Shown here: one piece after another, positions 25,817-34,767 of the stretch
How the letters are laid out: each line of letters begins with the position of its first letter
Position numbering within the stretch: the stretch's first letter is position 1
NCBI GenBank assembly: GCA_037445875.1
Contig: JBBIJR010000012.1
Span: 1-56,642, forward strand
DNA from: JBBIJR01 sp037445875
Lineage (GTDB): Bacteria > CLD3 > SB21
Reading direction: 5' to 3'
DNA length: 56,642 nucleotides
Position numbers and translations under genes: made by a program
The notes under the pieces: generated by a model
What the model was told of the DNA's origin: nothing
Database searches by the model: none
What the model saw: the letters and a program-made list of their open reading frames with translations, nothing else

Positions 25817-26677
25817 TCATCTGAAGTAGACAAGGAAATCAACGTACGGAATGAACGGAAATCCCTCCCAATCGAAGCCGGTGGGGCGAAAGAAGGCAAA
25901 GTCCACCGCGATGCCTTCGCCGAACATTCTCACGCCGAAGGAGACCAACGGATCTTCAGCCGGCACGAACCAGTTCTCGGAAACCACCGCCACTCTTCTG
26001 GATAGACGTTTCTCCCCGCCAACGACGAATACCGGCTCATTGGCCACCTCGTCGCCGGAAAAGCCGTACCCGACGCCGAACGTGAGGCTTGCGTCCCGGC
26101 TGCCGACCGTCGAGACCCCATAGGCGAGGCCGGCGGTTTCTCCTCCTCCGGTCAAACCAAGCCACAACGCCCCCCCCGCCACGTGCAGGTTGTCGCTGAC
26201 CTTGAAACCGAGTTTGGGTGCCAGATACCACAACTGTTCATCTGCATCCGGGAACAGGGACAGGCCCCCGCCCAGTGCGAGGTTGTTCGTGATGCCCACG
26301 GCCCCGCCGTTGAAGAAGATGTATATGTTCTGAAAATACGCTTGGCCCTGTTCCAGCGATCTTGCCGTCGGCATAAGCAAAAGCCTGCTCGAATTAGGGT
26401 TCGGAAACCAGAACTCGTGCCCGACTCTTCGTCCTCCGCGGATTTCCCGGTATGCTGCTATCTTGTTTATTTCAATATCCAACACTCCGAGGTCGGTCGA
26501 GAACTTGATTCGATCCGCTCCGATCTCAAGGATGCGTCCCGTCAGCGACGACCCACCCTCAAGGTCGAGGGCCTGCACCACCAACGAGTCGACGACCCGC
26601 AGTTTGGAAGCGACCTCCTGAGATGTCGCAGGACTGCAAAATGCGATCCACGCACAGCAGACCAGAACTCGGGCCAT
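25817..26677 (-). CDS. Secreted beta-barrel-like outer-membrane protein, unknown
   Basis: 286 residues. A signal peptide ('MARVLVCCAWIAFCSPATSQ') is followed by a short module (about residues 20-75, 'LTGRILEIGADRIKFSTDLG') like the small 'GxIxxxxxdxixxxT' domain I have seen in FCB secreted proteins. After it come alternating Gly/aromatic strands (for example 'GLAYGVSTVGSRDASLTFGV') and a C-terminal 'YVDFLVYFR' ending in Phe-Arg, consistent with a barrel of about 10-12 strands. ATG 26677 has GGAGG five bases upstream and is preferred over GTG 26683. It is between ETF-QO and doxX. No function is assigned. Confidence 0.7.
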   Translation of the reverse strand: MARVLVCCAWIAFCSPATSQEVASKLRVVDSLVVQALDLEGGSSLTGRILEIGADRIKFSTDLGVLDIEINKIAAYREIRGGRRVGHEFWFPNPNSSRLLLMPTARSLEQGQAYFQNIYIFFNGGAVGITNNLALGGGLSLFPDADEQLWYLAPKLGFKVSDNLHVAGGALWLGLTGGGETAGLAYGVSTVGSRDASLTFGVGYGFSGDEVANEPVFVVGGEKRLSRRVAVVSENWFVPAEDPLVSFGVRMFGEGIAVDFAFFRPTGFDWEGFPFIPYVDFLVYFR

Positions 26678-26690
26678 GGTCACCTCCTGG

Positions 26691-28400
26691 CTACATATTC
26701 TTGTAGACCGGTCCCCCTCCCCCTTCGGGCGTTACCCATTGGATCACCTGATACGGATCGGCAATGTCACACGTTTTGCAGTGAACACAGTTCGAGAAGT
26801 TGATCCGAAGTTGAGTCGGTCTGCCCGGTTCGGGCTCGACCATCTCGTAAACCTGAGCCGGACAGAAATGTTGGCACGGGTTCCCAAACTCCTGCTTGCA
26901 TTTCGAGTTGCAAATGTCGGTCACGTCTTTGGGAAGGATGACCAGATGGCACGGCTGGTTTTCTTCGTGCTTGGTGCCCGAATAATAGACATCGGTGAGC
27001 TTCTGAAATGTGATCTTTTCGTCGGGCTTGGTCTTTTCGATCGTCCCCCGGACTTCCGTGCGTTTCTTCATGTGCCGGAAGTCCTCTGGCAGCCGCGTGC
27101 GCTGTTTGGTACCACCGCCGGTCACGTAGATCTGCAGGCCGGATTTCAACATACCCCTGTAGAATCCACCGGCAAAGTTCTGCCTCCAGTTTCTTGATCG
27201 CCAAAGCTCCGCATAAGCCCAGCTGCGACGAAACAACGAGTCAAATTCCTGAAGGCCGTGGTCCGAAAAATCCCGCCGCTGCAGTGCTTCGAAGGCTGCC
27301 TCGGCCGCCAGCATCCCGGACTTCATCGCCAGATGAATTCCCTTCAAACGGGAGATGTTAATGAAACCGCCGGACTCCCCTATCAGCATCAGGCCGTCCG
27401 CGTAGAGTCTTGGCATGGACCAGTATCCGCCCTCGGAGACGGTCTTGGCCCCATAGGTCAACATCTTCCCGCCCTCCAACAAGCCCCGCATCAGTGGATG
27501 GGTTTTGAACGTTGTGAACGCCCCGTGAGGATCGAATGCCGGATGGGAATAATCCAGAGCGGAAACAAAGCCTAAGGAACACAACGTATCGCTCATCATA
27601 TACAGCCAGCTCCCGCCGTAGTGGTCGGACGTAAGCGGCCAGCCGGCGGTATGCAAAACCGTGCCCTTCCTGAGTCGGCCCGAAGGAATCTCCCACAGTT
27701 CCTTGACTCCGGTTCCGTAAACCTGAGGATTCCGATCCCGATCAAGCCCGAGTTTCCGCACGGCCTCCTTTGTCAGGCTTCCCCGTGGCCCTTCCGAAAG
27801 GATGGTGATCTTCGCATGAATATCAACTCCCGGCTCGACATTGGCCTTCGGTTGGCCACGATGGTCTATCCCCTTGTCGCCGGTTCGTACACCGATCACC
27901 TTGCCGTCGCGATAGAGCAAGTCGCGTCCCGGAAACTCCGTGAAGACATTGACCTGATCACCAAATTCCTCGGTCAGTCGCTCCGCAAGCCACCGGGCGA
28001 CTTTGTTAAGAGAAACGACATAACAACCATGGTTTCTCAGCGTCGGGGGGACAATAGGAAGTTTCAGTTTTCTTCTTCTCGTCAAGAAATACACCTTCTC
28101 GCCGGTGACCTCGCTTTCTATGGGAAACCCTCGTTCGACAAAATCGGGAATCAGTTCCTGGATAGCGATGGGGTCCAGTATCGCACCGCTGAGCAAATGG
28201 TCACCCACATTCTTTCCTTTTTCAAGGATCGCGATACCGTTTTCGAGTTCGACCCGTGCCGCCTGTACAACGCCCTTGTCGACACGTGCGTTGTGGTGGC
28301 TGATCAGTCGGGCCAGGTGGTATGCTCCAGAAAGGCCGGCCGGCCCTGCACCGACAAACACCACATCCATGTCCATCGTATCTCTGTGAATTTCTGCCAT
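26691..28400 (-). CDS. Electron-transfer flavoprotein:quinone oxidoreductase
   Basis: Passes electrons from reduced ETF to the quinone pool at the inner membrane. About 569 residues. FAD-binding 'VVFVGAGPAGLSGAYHLARL' at the N-terminus; the C-terminal [4Fe-4S] site uses the Cys in 'CPAQVYE' and the three in 'NCVHCKTCDIADPYQVI'. Other segments such as 'LSEGPRGSLTKEAVRKLG' and 'DGLMLIGESGGFINISRLKG' are characteristic. I start at ATG 28400 ('MAEIHRDTMDMDVV'), because the predicted promoter at 28441-28469 lies within a longer in-frame extension. It pairs functionally with the acyl-CoA dehydrogenase at 17892. First gene of the ETF-QO to ribBA unit. Confidence 0.95.
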   Translation of the reverse strand: MAEIHRDTMDMDVVFVGAGPAGLSGAYHLARLISHHNARVDKGVVQAARVELENGIAILEKGKNVGDHLLSGAILDPIAIQELIPDFVERGFPIESEVTGEKVYFLTRRRKLKLPIVPPTLRNHGCYVVSLNKVARWLAERLTEEFGDQVNVFTEFPGRDLLYRDGKVIGVRTGDKGIDHRGQPKANVEPGVDIHAKITILSEGPRGSLTKEAVRKLGLDRDRNPQVYGTGVKELWEIPSGRLRKGTVLHTAGWPLTSDHYGGSWLYMMSDTLCSLGFVSALDYSHPAFDPHGAFTTFKTHPLMRGLLEGGKMLTYGAKTVSEGGYWSMPRLYADGLMLIGESGGFINISRLKGIHLAMKSGMLAAEAAFEALQRRDFSDHGLQEFDSLFRRSWAYAELWRSRNWRQNFAGGFYRGMLKSGLQIYVTGGGTKQRTRLPEDFRHMKKRTEVRGTIEKTKPDEKITFQKLTDVYYSGTKHEENQPCHLVILPKDVTDICNSKCKQEFGNPCQHFCPAQVYEMVEPEPGRPTQLRINFSNCVHCKTCDIADPYQVIQWVTPEGGGGPVYKNM

Positions 28401-28440
28401 ATCCAACTGCGGAAATGTCTGCCGTTCGAGGATTTGCGTC

Positions 28441-28469
28441 AATATACTGGTTTTGGCATTTCCGGGCAA
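28441..28469 (-). promoter_or_regulatory. Predicted promoter of ETF-QO to ribBA operon
   Basis: On the minus strand TTGCCC (28464-28469), 17-nt spacer, TATATT (28441-28446). Transcription would start near 28434, leaving about 34 nt to the ATG at 28400. The 28470-28633 stretch upstream holds no supported gene. Confidence 0.55.
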
Positions 28470-28633
28470 CCGCAATCTTGGGCCTAGAAAGAACTCGTCG
28501 CCCTCGAGGAGCATTACTACGCTGCGTGTGCGGTATGCTCCCTGTGCAAAAAGGCCCCTAATGGCGTTTCAATCTCGCCCGCAGACCTTGTTCTTGCTAC
28601 GGAGGAGAATGAGAGCAACGGCCATGATAAGGG

Positions 28634-30718
28634 TCAACGGCTGTGAAGAAACCGGCCCGGCAGTTCAAGCGACTGACCAATAACCAGTTCCGCTGCGGCC
28701 AGGAGCGCAACCAGACCCAACAGCCACTGCCACCATTCCCGGCCGTAGCGCGACTGCAGTATGGTTGCCTCGAGATCCTCTTCCCCGTCTACGATAGACC
28801 CGGTCTGCCCGGGCAGGAGGGCCCGAAGAACGTCCTCGCCGGCAGTTCTTGGATCACTTTCCGATTCGGGGACATTCACGTCGAACAGGTCGATCGTTCC
28901 AGTGGGATCCTTCACCGCATATGTGCCCGGCGTGTTCACCGCGGACAAGCTCATCACGACGGCCGGACCGATCACTCGTAATCTGGGGATGATTTCGTTG
29001 CCGTCCGGATCGAGTATACGAACCTGATCCGGCTGGGCACTCCGGACCTGCAGTTCCACCGCGTCACCGCACACGAAGCCGTCTTCGGACCGATGCCGGC
29101 TGTACGCATACCGTATACTTCGATTGACCAGCGGGGCGAAGATGCCTTTGATGGGGAAGTTACTTGCTTTGAGATCCGCCGGAACCGAAAAAAGAAGCAC
29201 GATGCCGCGCCCGCGTATGAACTCCGTAAGAAACGGCGATCGATCGGATAGTGTAATCAGTGTCTTGTAATCCTTCGGAGTGAGCTTCAGCGACCGGCGG
29301 ATGCGAGGCGAGTCCAGTCGCCGGTCTCCGGGAACCCTGCCCGGCTCGAACATGCCCGCAATCAACGGATGGGAAAAATCAACGCCGGAGAATTCGATAC
29401 CAGCGGACTCGGTCCAACCGGACCATTGCCCCAGCTGCAGAGGATTCAGCAACGACTCCGTGTATACGTTTTTGTCGGAACGTTCCCCGGGAAAGACCAG
29501 TAGCCCTCCTCCGCGTTCCACAAAAGCACGAAGCGCAGACGCCACTCCCGGACCCATACTGCCCACATTGTTCAAGATCACGACATCGTGGTCGTCGAAC
29601 ATCGTGGGTGTGAGCCGTTCGGATGGGCATGCGGTCAGTTCCACAGCGGTTGCATAGGTCGACGCCGGCTGAATGGCGAGTCTCAGAAAGAGATCATCGT
29701 CTTTGCCGACCAGGAGGGTACGGATGCGGGGCGGGACAAACCGATGGAAATAGGCGCGGTTGTCCCCCATCATTCGATCGTCCGCGAGCGCCGTGTAACC
29801 GGAACTGAACCCTGACGGGAGGTTCTCTACGCGAAAAGACCTGTCCACAGACTCCCCGGGCGGCAGGGTCAACGCGTTCTGCCACACGCGTCGGCCCCCG
29901 TAGTAACCGTTGATCAACCAGTCCGATGCCATCGAGGAGCCCTGATTGGAGACGGTCACGGTCACGTCCATCGATTTGCCGGCTTCGACCATTCGTTGGG
30001 TAAAACGAGGCTTACTTACACTCAGGTTCGATCGTTCAGGAATTGCAAAAGAGATGATGATCCCGCTCGCGGCTTCGGGCCAGCCGGAGGCAGGCAATAC
30101 GTCGCCGATATCCGATTTCTGGAGGTCGGAAAGCAGATAGACTTCGACGTTCGGGTTTCTTGCGGTGGCTGCACATTTCGAAGCCCAGAACAAGGCCTCT
30201 TCCATTCGAGCGCGCCCGTACGATGGCTTTGCAGCGGCCAACAACGCTTTCCACTCGCCGAAAGTCTGGGTGAAACCCGCGCGCGGATCCGGGGCATCCA
30301 GAAAAAACACTACGGCTTCATCGTCTTCCTTGAGATAGTCCAGTATCCGGCTGGCCCGCGCGATTATGCGGTCAAATATGGGGCCGCGGTCCGTCACGTA
30401 CGACGTGCTGAGGGAGTTGTCTATCAGCAGTATGACCGACGTTCGGTAATGGGCACCGATGTCCCCGCGGTCCGACACGCGGCTGATCGGCCGCGCAAAG
30501 GCCAGTACGGCGAGCAACAGCATGGCCGTCCGGAGCACAAACAGCACGATCTGTTGGATCCGCACCCGGCGCATTCGTTGTTGCTGAAGGGACTGGAGAA
30601 ACTCCAGTGAACTGAACGGAACGATATGCGCCTTTTTTCGGTGCAGCAGATGGATGATGAGGGGGATGAGCGCCAGCGCGAGAAAGGAAAGAACGACTGT
30701 ATTGAGAAAGGCCAGCAT
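28634..30718 (-). CDS. BatA-like VWA-domain membrane protein
   Basis: 694 residues. The N-terminal double-transmembrane BatA segment ('VVLSFLALALIPLIIHLLHR' and 'IVLFVLRTAMLLLAVLAFAR') is followed by a von Willebrand A domain with MIDAS 'LLIDNSLSTSY' (DxSxS). A middle part with 'HDVVILNNVGSMGP' and 'FVERGGGLLVFPGE' resembles the glutamine-amidotransferase-like fold found in these proteins. A C-terminal helix ('WWQWLLGLVALLAAAELVIG') anchors it again. Function unknown; relatives occur in Bacteroidota aerotolerance and MoxR operons, but no MoxR ATPase is adjacent here. It follows lolD by 6 bp and ends the zinc-hook/lol unit. Confidence 0.85.
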   Translation of the reverse strand: MLAFLNTVVLSFLALALIPLIIHLLHRKKAHIVPFSSLEFLQSLQQQRMRRVRIQQIVLFVLRTAMLLLAVLAFARPISRVSDRGDIGAHYRTSVILLIDNSLSTSYVTDRGPIFDRIIARASRILDYLKEDDEAVVFFLDAPDPRAGFTQTFGEWKALLAAAKPSYGRARMEEALFWASKCAATARNPNVEVYLLSDLQKSDIGDVLPASGWPEAASGIIISFAIPERSNLSVSKPRFTQRMVEAGKSMDVTVTVSNQGSSMASDWLINGYYGGRRVWQNALTLPPGESVDRSFRVENLPSGFSSGYTALADDRMMGDNRAYFHRFVPPRIRTLLVGKDDDLFLRLAIQPASTYATAVELTACPSERLTPTMFDDHDVVILNNVGSMGPGVASALRAFVERGGGLLVFPGERSDKNVYTESLLNPLQLGQWSGWTESAGIEFSGVDFSHPLIAGMFEPGRVPGDRRLDSPRIRRSLKLTPKDYKTLITLSDRSPFLTEFIRGRGIVLLFSVPADLKASNFPIKGIFAPLVNRSIRYAYSRHRSEDGFVCGDAVELQVRSAQPDQVRILDPDGNEIIPRLRVIGPAVVMSLSAVNTPGTYAVKDPTGTIDLFDVNVPESESDPRTAGEDVLRALLPGQTGSIVDGEEDLEATILQSRYGREWWQWLLGLVALLAAAELVIGQSLELPGRFLHSR

Positions 30719-30724
30719 GAATGG

Positions 30725-31432
30725 TCAGCGATCCGTGGACACCGCTCGCTCTACCGCCGCGATGGTCCCGTCATACATCCTCAGAACCAAGTCCGACCTG
30801 GCCGCCAGGAGGTCGTTGTGTGTGACGATGACAAAAGTCTGCTTGTTCTCGCGGCACAGGGAGAACAACAGTTCATGGAGCGCCTCCGCGGTGTGGCGGT
30901 CGAGGTTGCCGGACGGTTCATCCGCGAGAACCAGCGACGGCTCGTTCATCAAGGCCCGGGCAACCGCAACGCGTTGCTGTTCGCCCCCGGACAATTCGTT
31001 TGGCCGGTGGTGACGGCGCGGTGCCAGACCCACCTTGTCGAGCAATCCGGCGGCCCGTTCCCGCGCGGATTCGGGCGCCTGCTGACCGATAAGCGCGGGC
31101 ATCATGACGTTCTCCAGTGCGCTGAACTCCGGCAGCAGGTAATGAAACTGGAACACAAATCCGATCCGGAAATTCCGGAATCGGGCCATGGCTTCGTCTC
31201 CCAGCTCGGAGGTGCAAACTCCCTCGATCGTAACGTCTCCCGCCGTTGGACGATCCAGAGCTCCCATCAGGTGCAGCAGCGTGCTCTTGCCGACACCGGA
31301 CGGCCCCACGATGGTGGTGAAGGCGGCCCGGGGAATTTCGAAATTCAGGTGCTCAAAAACCTTGAGGTCCCCCTTTTGCATCCTGTAGACCTTGGAAAGG
31401 TCACGCACCACAACTAGCGAATCGTCGTTCAC
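30725..31432 (-). CDS. lolD: LolD-type ABC transporter ATP-binding protein
   Basis: ATPase of the LolCDE complex that extracts lipoproteins from the inner membrane. 235 residues. Walker A 'IVGPSGVGKSTLLHLMGALD', signature 'NELSGGEQQRVAVARALMNE', Walker B 'SLVLADEPSGNLD', and the H-loop in 'TFVIVTHND'. Starts at GTG 31432, 8 bp after the secreted unknown. The two LolC/E permeases lie just upstream in the same unit, so LolD is preferred over other MacB-type ATPases. Confidence 0.92.
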   Translation of the reverse strand: MNDDSLVVVRDLSKVYRMQKGDLKVFEHLNFEIPRAAFTTIVGPSGVGKSTLLHLMGALDRPTAGDVTIEGVCTSELGDEAMARFRNFRIGFVFQFHYLLPEFSALENVMMPALIGQQAPESARERAAGLLDKVGLAPRRHHRPNELSGGEQQRVAVARALMNEPSLVLADEPSGNLDRHTAEALHELLFSLCRENKQTFVIVTHNDLLAARSDLVLRMYDGTIAAVERAVSTDR

Positions 31433-31440
31433 AGCACCGT

Positions 31441-32286
31441 CTACCTCAGTTTCTCACTGTGGAAGCTTGTTGTCTGGCTTCCGCTGAACTCAACTTCATC
31501 CTTGTCCATGGCGCCGATAGCGGCAATCTGGGCCGTGATGCTTCCCCCCGTCAGTCGTCCTTCGCTGACCAGCATCTGGAAGGATCCGTGAATGATAATA
31601 GCATAGTCCGCCGTCAAGACGGGCCCCTCCTCCTCCACGTCGCCGTGACCCGACAACTCAACGTTCACTTCGATCGTCGCGACACCCTGATCAACGCTGG
31701 CCAGCATGTAGTCCCCCTTTACCGACGGCCGGTCCATGCGGTACTGCCGCCCGATCACGTCGAACATGAAGTGAAAGGTGTAGTAGTCGCTCACCTTCCA
31801 TTTGTCACCCACCTTGAGAGGGTACGTTGGCAGAGGAACGAGGACATTCTGTATCAGACCCAACCCGCTGTCAAATGAGGCCTTTTTCAGGTTTTCCGTG
31901 TTCTCGTACCGCACACTGGAACTGTCAACGACTCCAAAACGATCGAAAGCATAGTACAAGACGTCGTTCTCAAACGTCCTGTGCATCTTGTACGTCAGAT
32001 TCTCTCCGTTTTGTGTGAAGCGGGTCAATTCGATCGTGCTGGTAGTCCTGTACAGGTCGTCCTTGTCTTCGGTAACAGTCTGATAAACGTCGTAGGCAAT
32101 CTCGCCGTAGGTTGCGTTCCTGTATCCCTGCGAAACCGTCGTCAGATTGCGGTAGGTGCTGGTTGACACGCGATATTTTTCTCCGCTACGGTACTTGTAC
32201 GTAAGCGCAACAAGGTCTTTCTGAGCCCAGACACTCGGGACTGCCAGCCATACAAGCACTCCGCATGCAACCACACTTAATTTCAT
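31441..32286 (-). CDS. Secreted protein of unknown function inside the lol gene cluster
   Basis: 281 residues with a clear signal peptide ('MKLSVVACGVLVWLAVPSVW', cleaved before Gln). The rest is predicted beta-rich: repeated 'YRVSTSTYRNL', 'TYGEIAYDVYQTVTED' and 'LVPLPTYPLKVGDKWKVSDY' segments, with no Cys after the signal and no lipobox. 'YPLKVGDKWKV' is a pattern found in several unrelated secreted beta-sheet proteins of FCB bacteria. ATG 32286 has AAAGGA upstream. It separates the second LolC/E permease and LolD by 10 and 8 bp, so it is almost certainly co-expressed with the lipoprotein exporter. I do not recognise its family. Confidence 0.7.
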   Translation of the reverse strand: MKLSVVACGVLVWLAVPSVWAQKDLVALTYKYRSGEKYRVSTSTYRNLTTVSQGYRNATYGEIAYDVYQTVTEDKDDLYRTTSTIELTRFTQNGENLTYKMHRTFENDVLYYAFDRFGVVDSSSVRYENTENLKKASFDSGLGLIQNVLVPLPTYPLKVGDKWKVSDYYTFHFMFDVIGRQYRMDRPSVKGDYMLASVDQGVATIEVNVELSGHGDVEEEGPVLTADYAIIIHGSFQMLVSEGRLTGGSITAQIAAIGAMDKDEVEFSGSQTTSFHSEKLR

Positions 32287-32296
32287 CGGTGTCCTT

Positions 32297-33532
32297 TCAC
32301 GATCTTAATGCTTCAACCGGAAGCAGCCGCGATGCCTTCCTCGCCGGATAAAACGTCGAAAACAGGCAGATTACCAGAGACACGGTAATCACGGCAAAAA
32401 AATCGACCCATTTCAGTTCCATCGGCAGGGCCTCGAGGAAAAAAATGTCTGCCGGCAACTTAATGAACCGATATTGTATCTGCAGGAAACAGATCGAATA
32501 TCCCGTGAGTGTGCCGACCAGAACGCCCACGCCTCCGACCCAGAGTCCTTGCCGTACAAAAATACCCGAGATCATCCTCGAGTCGGCTCCCATCGACTGC
32601 AGTATCCCGATTTCCGGCGTTTTCTGCATCACTACCATAATGAGCGTACTCACGATATTAAAGCTGGCCACCAGAATGATCAGACTCAGCAAAATCAGGG
32701 AGCCCCACTTTTCAAGGGCCATGGCCGTATACAGGTCGGCATGTTGGTCGTACCACGTCTCTACCACAAACCCGTCCCCCAGCCTTACCTGCAACTGTCT
32801 CTGCACATCCCACGAGTCTTCCACTCGACCCAGTTTGATATCCAGCCCTTGAACGCCTTGCTCCTGTTCGAACAGTGCCTGGGCCTCCGGGAGTCCGATG
32901 AAAGCGTACGCGTTATCGTACTCGAACATGTCCGTCTTAAAAACGCCGGAGAGCTCGAAACGGCGGGCTGCGGGGACACTGAACGGGCTGGTTACTCCTA
33001 CCGGACTTATGACAGTGATCGTATCTCCGAGATTGGTCTCCAGATTGAGGTCCATGCTGTAACCAACGACAATCCCCGGAAGTCCGCCGTTTCGGGGTTC
33101 AAATCGAAGCGAACCCGACGACAGATCCCTGTCCAACGAACTGACCGTGCCGATGGTACTTTCCAGTGTGCCCTTCACGAAGGCAACGTGATTGCCCTGC
33201 CGCGATGTCACCACGGCCTTCTCCTGGATGAACGGTGATACACCGACCACGGACAAAACGCCGTTGAGGCTGTCTGAAAGGGTTTTCCAATCTGCTATGC
33301 TCTCGTCGTTCTTAGGCCGCACTTTCAAATGTGCATCGAAGCCGATAAAACGCGATTTTACTTCACGTTCAAAACCGTTCAGAATCGACAATACGAGAAC
33401 GATGGCTGTAACGCCGACCGTTACACCCAGGATGGATATCAGTCCTATGATCGAGATAAAAATGTTATCCCTCTCCGGCTTCAGGTATCGCAATGCGATG
33501 TATCGTTCAACCCTCACGGAGTTCCACCTCAT
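32297..33532 (-). CDS. LolC/LolE-family lipoprotein-releasing permease (second)
   Basis: 411-residue inner-membrane permease: one N-terminal helix ('FISIIGLISILGVTVGVTAI'), a periplasmic MacB-type domain (about residues 60-260), and three C-terminal helices with the FtsX domain ('ILLSLIILVASFNIVSTLIM', 'GVLVGTLTGYSICFLQI', 'VDFFAVITVSLVICLFS'). The start overlaps the previous permease stop (ATGA), indicating translational coupling; an in-frame GTG at 33517 after GAGGTGG is a second possible start. With its neighbour and LolD it makes a LolCDE-like exporter. Confidence 0.9.
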   Translation of the reverse strand: MRWNSVRVERYIALRYLKPERDNIFISIIGLISILGVTVGVTAIVLVLSILNGFEREVKSRFIGFDAHLKVRPKNDESIADWKTLSDSLNGVLSVVGVSPFIQEKAVVTSRQGNHVAFVKGTLESTIGTVSSLDRDLSSGSLRFEPRNGGLPGIVVGYSMDLNLETNLGDTITVISPVGVTSPFSVPAARRFELSGVFKTDMFEYDNAYAFIGLPEAQALFEQEQGVQGLDIKLGRVEDSWDVQRQLQVRLGDGFVVETWYDQHADLYTAMALEKWGSLILLSLIILVASFNIVSTLIMVVMQKTPEIGILQSMGADSRMISGIFVRQGLWVGGVGVLVGTLTGYSICFLQIQYRFIKLPADIFFLEALPMELKWVDFFAVITVSLVICLFSTFYPARKASRLLPVEALRS

Positions 33533-34767
33533 TCATACCTGATCGCGTCTACGGGATCCATGTGCGCGGCCCGGAGGGAGGGAAATACCGCCGCCAGAAT
33601 GCACAGGAGTACCGCGAAAGCCGTTATGATCGCGAAGAAGTTTCCCTGCATGTCCACCGGGACCGAGTCCATGAAGTAGACATCCGAATTGAGCCCCACG
33701 AGACGGTATTGCCGCTGCAAACTGCACAAGACCAGCGCGATGAGGGAGCCCAGTCCCCCACCCAAAGCTCCGATCAACGCTCCTTCCATCAAGAAGACCT
33801 GCCGGATATGCCTTTTTCTCGCCCCCAGCGATCGCAGAATGCCGATGTCCCGGGTCTTTTCGATGACGATCATAAACAGCGTCCCGACAATATTGAAAGC
33901 AGCAACGACAATAATCAAACTAAAGACGACCATCATTACAAAGTTGTTCGTTTCCAGCCAGCTGAAGAGGCTCCGGTGCAGTTCCCGCCATGTCCGGCTG
34001 TAATACGGATAGCCCAGTTTTCTTCCGAGGAGTTCGGACACCTCTTCGGCTAGCTCCAGTTGTTTCAATCGGATCTCAAATCCCGTCAAGGCCGATCCGT
34101 AGTCAAACAGCGTTTGTGCATCCGCTAGGTCCACATATACGGTGACGTTGTCGTATTCGGCGAGCCCCGACCGGTAAATGCCCGCCACGGAGAATTGCCG
34201 TACGCGGGGCTGTTCTACGAAACTCATCGATTGCCGCAGACTGAACAACGTGACTCTGTCGCCGAGCCGGACCTGAAGTTTGTCAGCAAGCTTCTTGCCT
34301 ATCACGATTCCTGGCAGTTCGCCGGCTCCCCGCTTAAGGCGTATGCGTCCGGGATCAATCGATGCCAGCAGGTCCTTCTCGATACTCAGCACGTCCCGCG
34401 CACGGTCTTCACGAATTCCTTTTACAATGATCCCCTCGGCTTTGCGGCGGGACCGTATCATGGCTTCCTTTTCGACATACGGTGATACCGCTTCCACGTC
34501 ATCAATGGATTGAAGGAGGGATTCAATGGATGAGGCGTCGGTGATCGGCGTCGTCCCCTCGAACGTTTTGAGACGGACGTGGGCGTCGAATCCGATGAAT
34601 TTGGATTTCATCTCCTTTTCGAAACCCGAGATGATGCACAGGGTGATGATGAGCGCCGCGGCTCCGAGGGCCACGCCCGAGATCGAAATGGACGCAATGA
34701 GCGAGATGAACCCCGTCTTCCGTTTCGCCGTAAGGTAACGGCGAGCGATCAGCAGTGTATAACTCAT
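33529..34767 (-). CDS. LolC/LolE-family lipoprotein-releasing permease (first)
   Basis: About 412 residues with the same plan as the neighbouring permease: helix 1 ('FISLIASISISGVALGAAAL'), a periplasmic domain starting 'GFEKEMKSKFIGFDAHVRL', and three FtsX-like helices ('MVVFSLIIVVAAFNIVGTLF', 'GALGGGLGSLIALVLCSLQ', 'FFAIITAFAVLLCILAAVF'). ATG 34767 ('MSYTLLIARRYLTAKRKTGF') has GGGGGA nine bases upstream and overlaps the zinc-hook stop as ATGA. The paralogue pair suggests a LolC/LolE heterodimer rather than a LolF homodimer. Confidence 0.9.
   Translation of the reverse strand: MSYTLLIARRYLTAKRKTGFISLIASISISGVALGAAALIITLCIISGFEKEMKSKFIGFDAHVRLKTFEGTTPITDASSIESLLQSIDDVEAVSPYVEKEAMIRSRRKAEGIIVKGIREDRARDVLSIEKDLLASIDPGRIRLKRGAGELPGIVIGKKLADKLQVRLGDRVTLFSLRQSMSFVEQPRVRQFSVAGIYRSGLAEYDNVTVYVDLADAQTLFDYGSALTGFEIRLKQLELAEEVSELLGRKLGYPYYSRTWRELHRSLFSWLETNNFVMMVVFSLIIVVAAFNIVGTLFMIVIEKTRDIGILRSLGARKRHIRQVFLMEGALIGALGGGLGSLIALVLCSLQRQYRLVGLNSDVYFMDSVPVDMQGNFFAIITAFAVLLCILAAVFPSLRAAHMDPVDAIRYE

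Noticed and set aside
28470..28633. A short plus-strand reading frame with GGAGGAGA before ATG in the gap upstream of ETF-QO
   Set aside because: It runs antisense into the BatA-like gene and has no family-like sequence; the ribosome-site match is probably chance.
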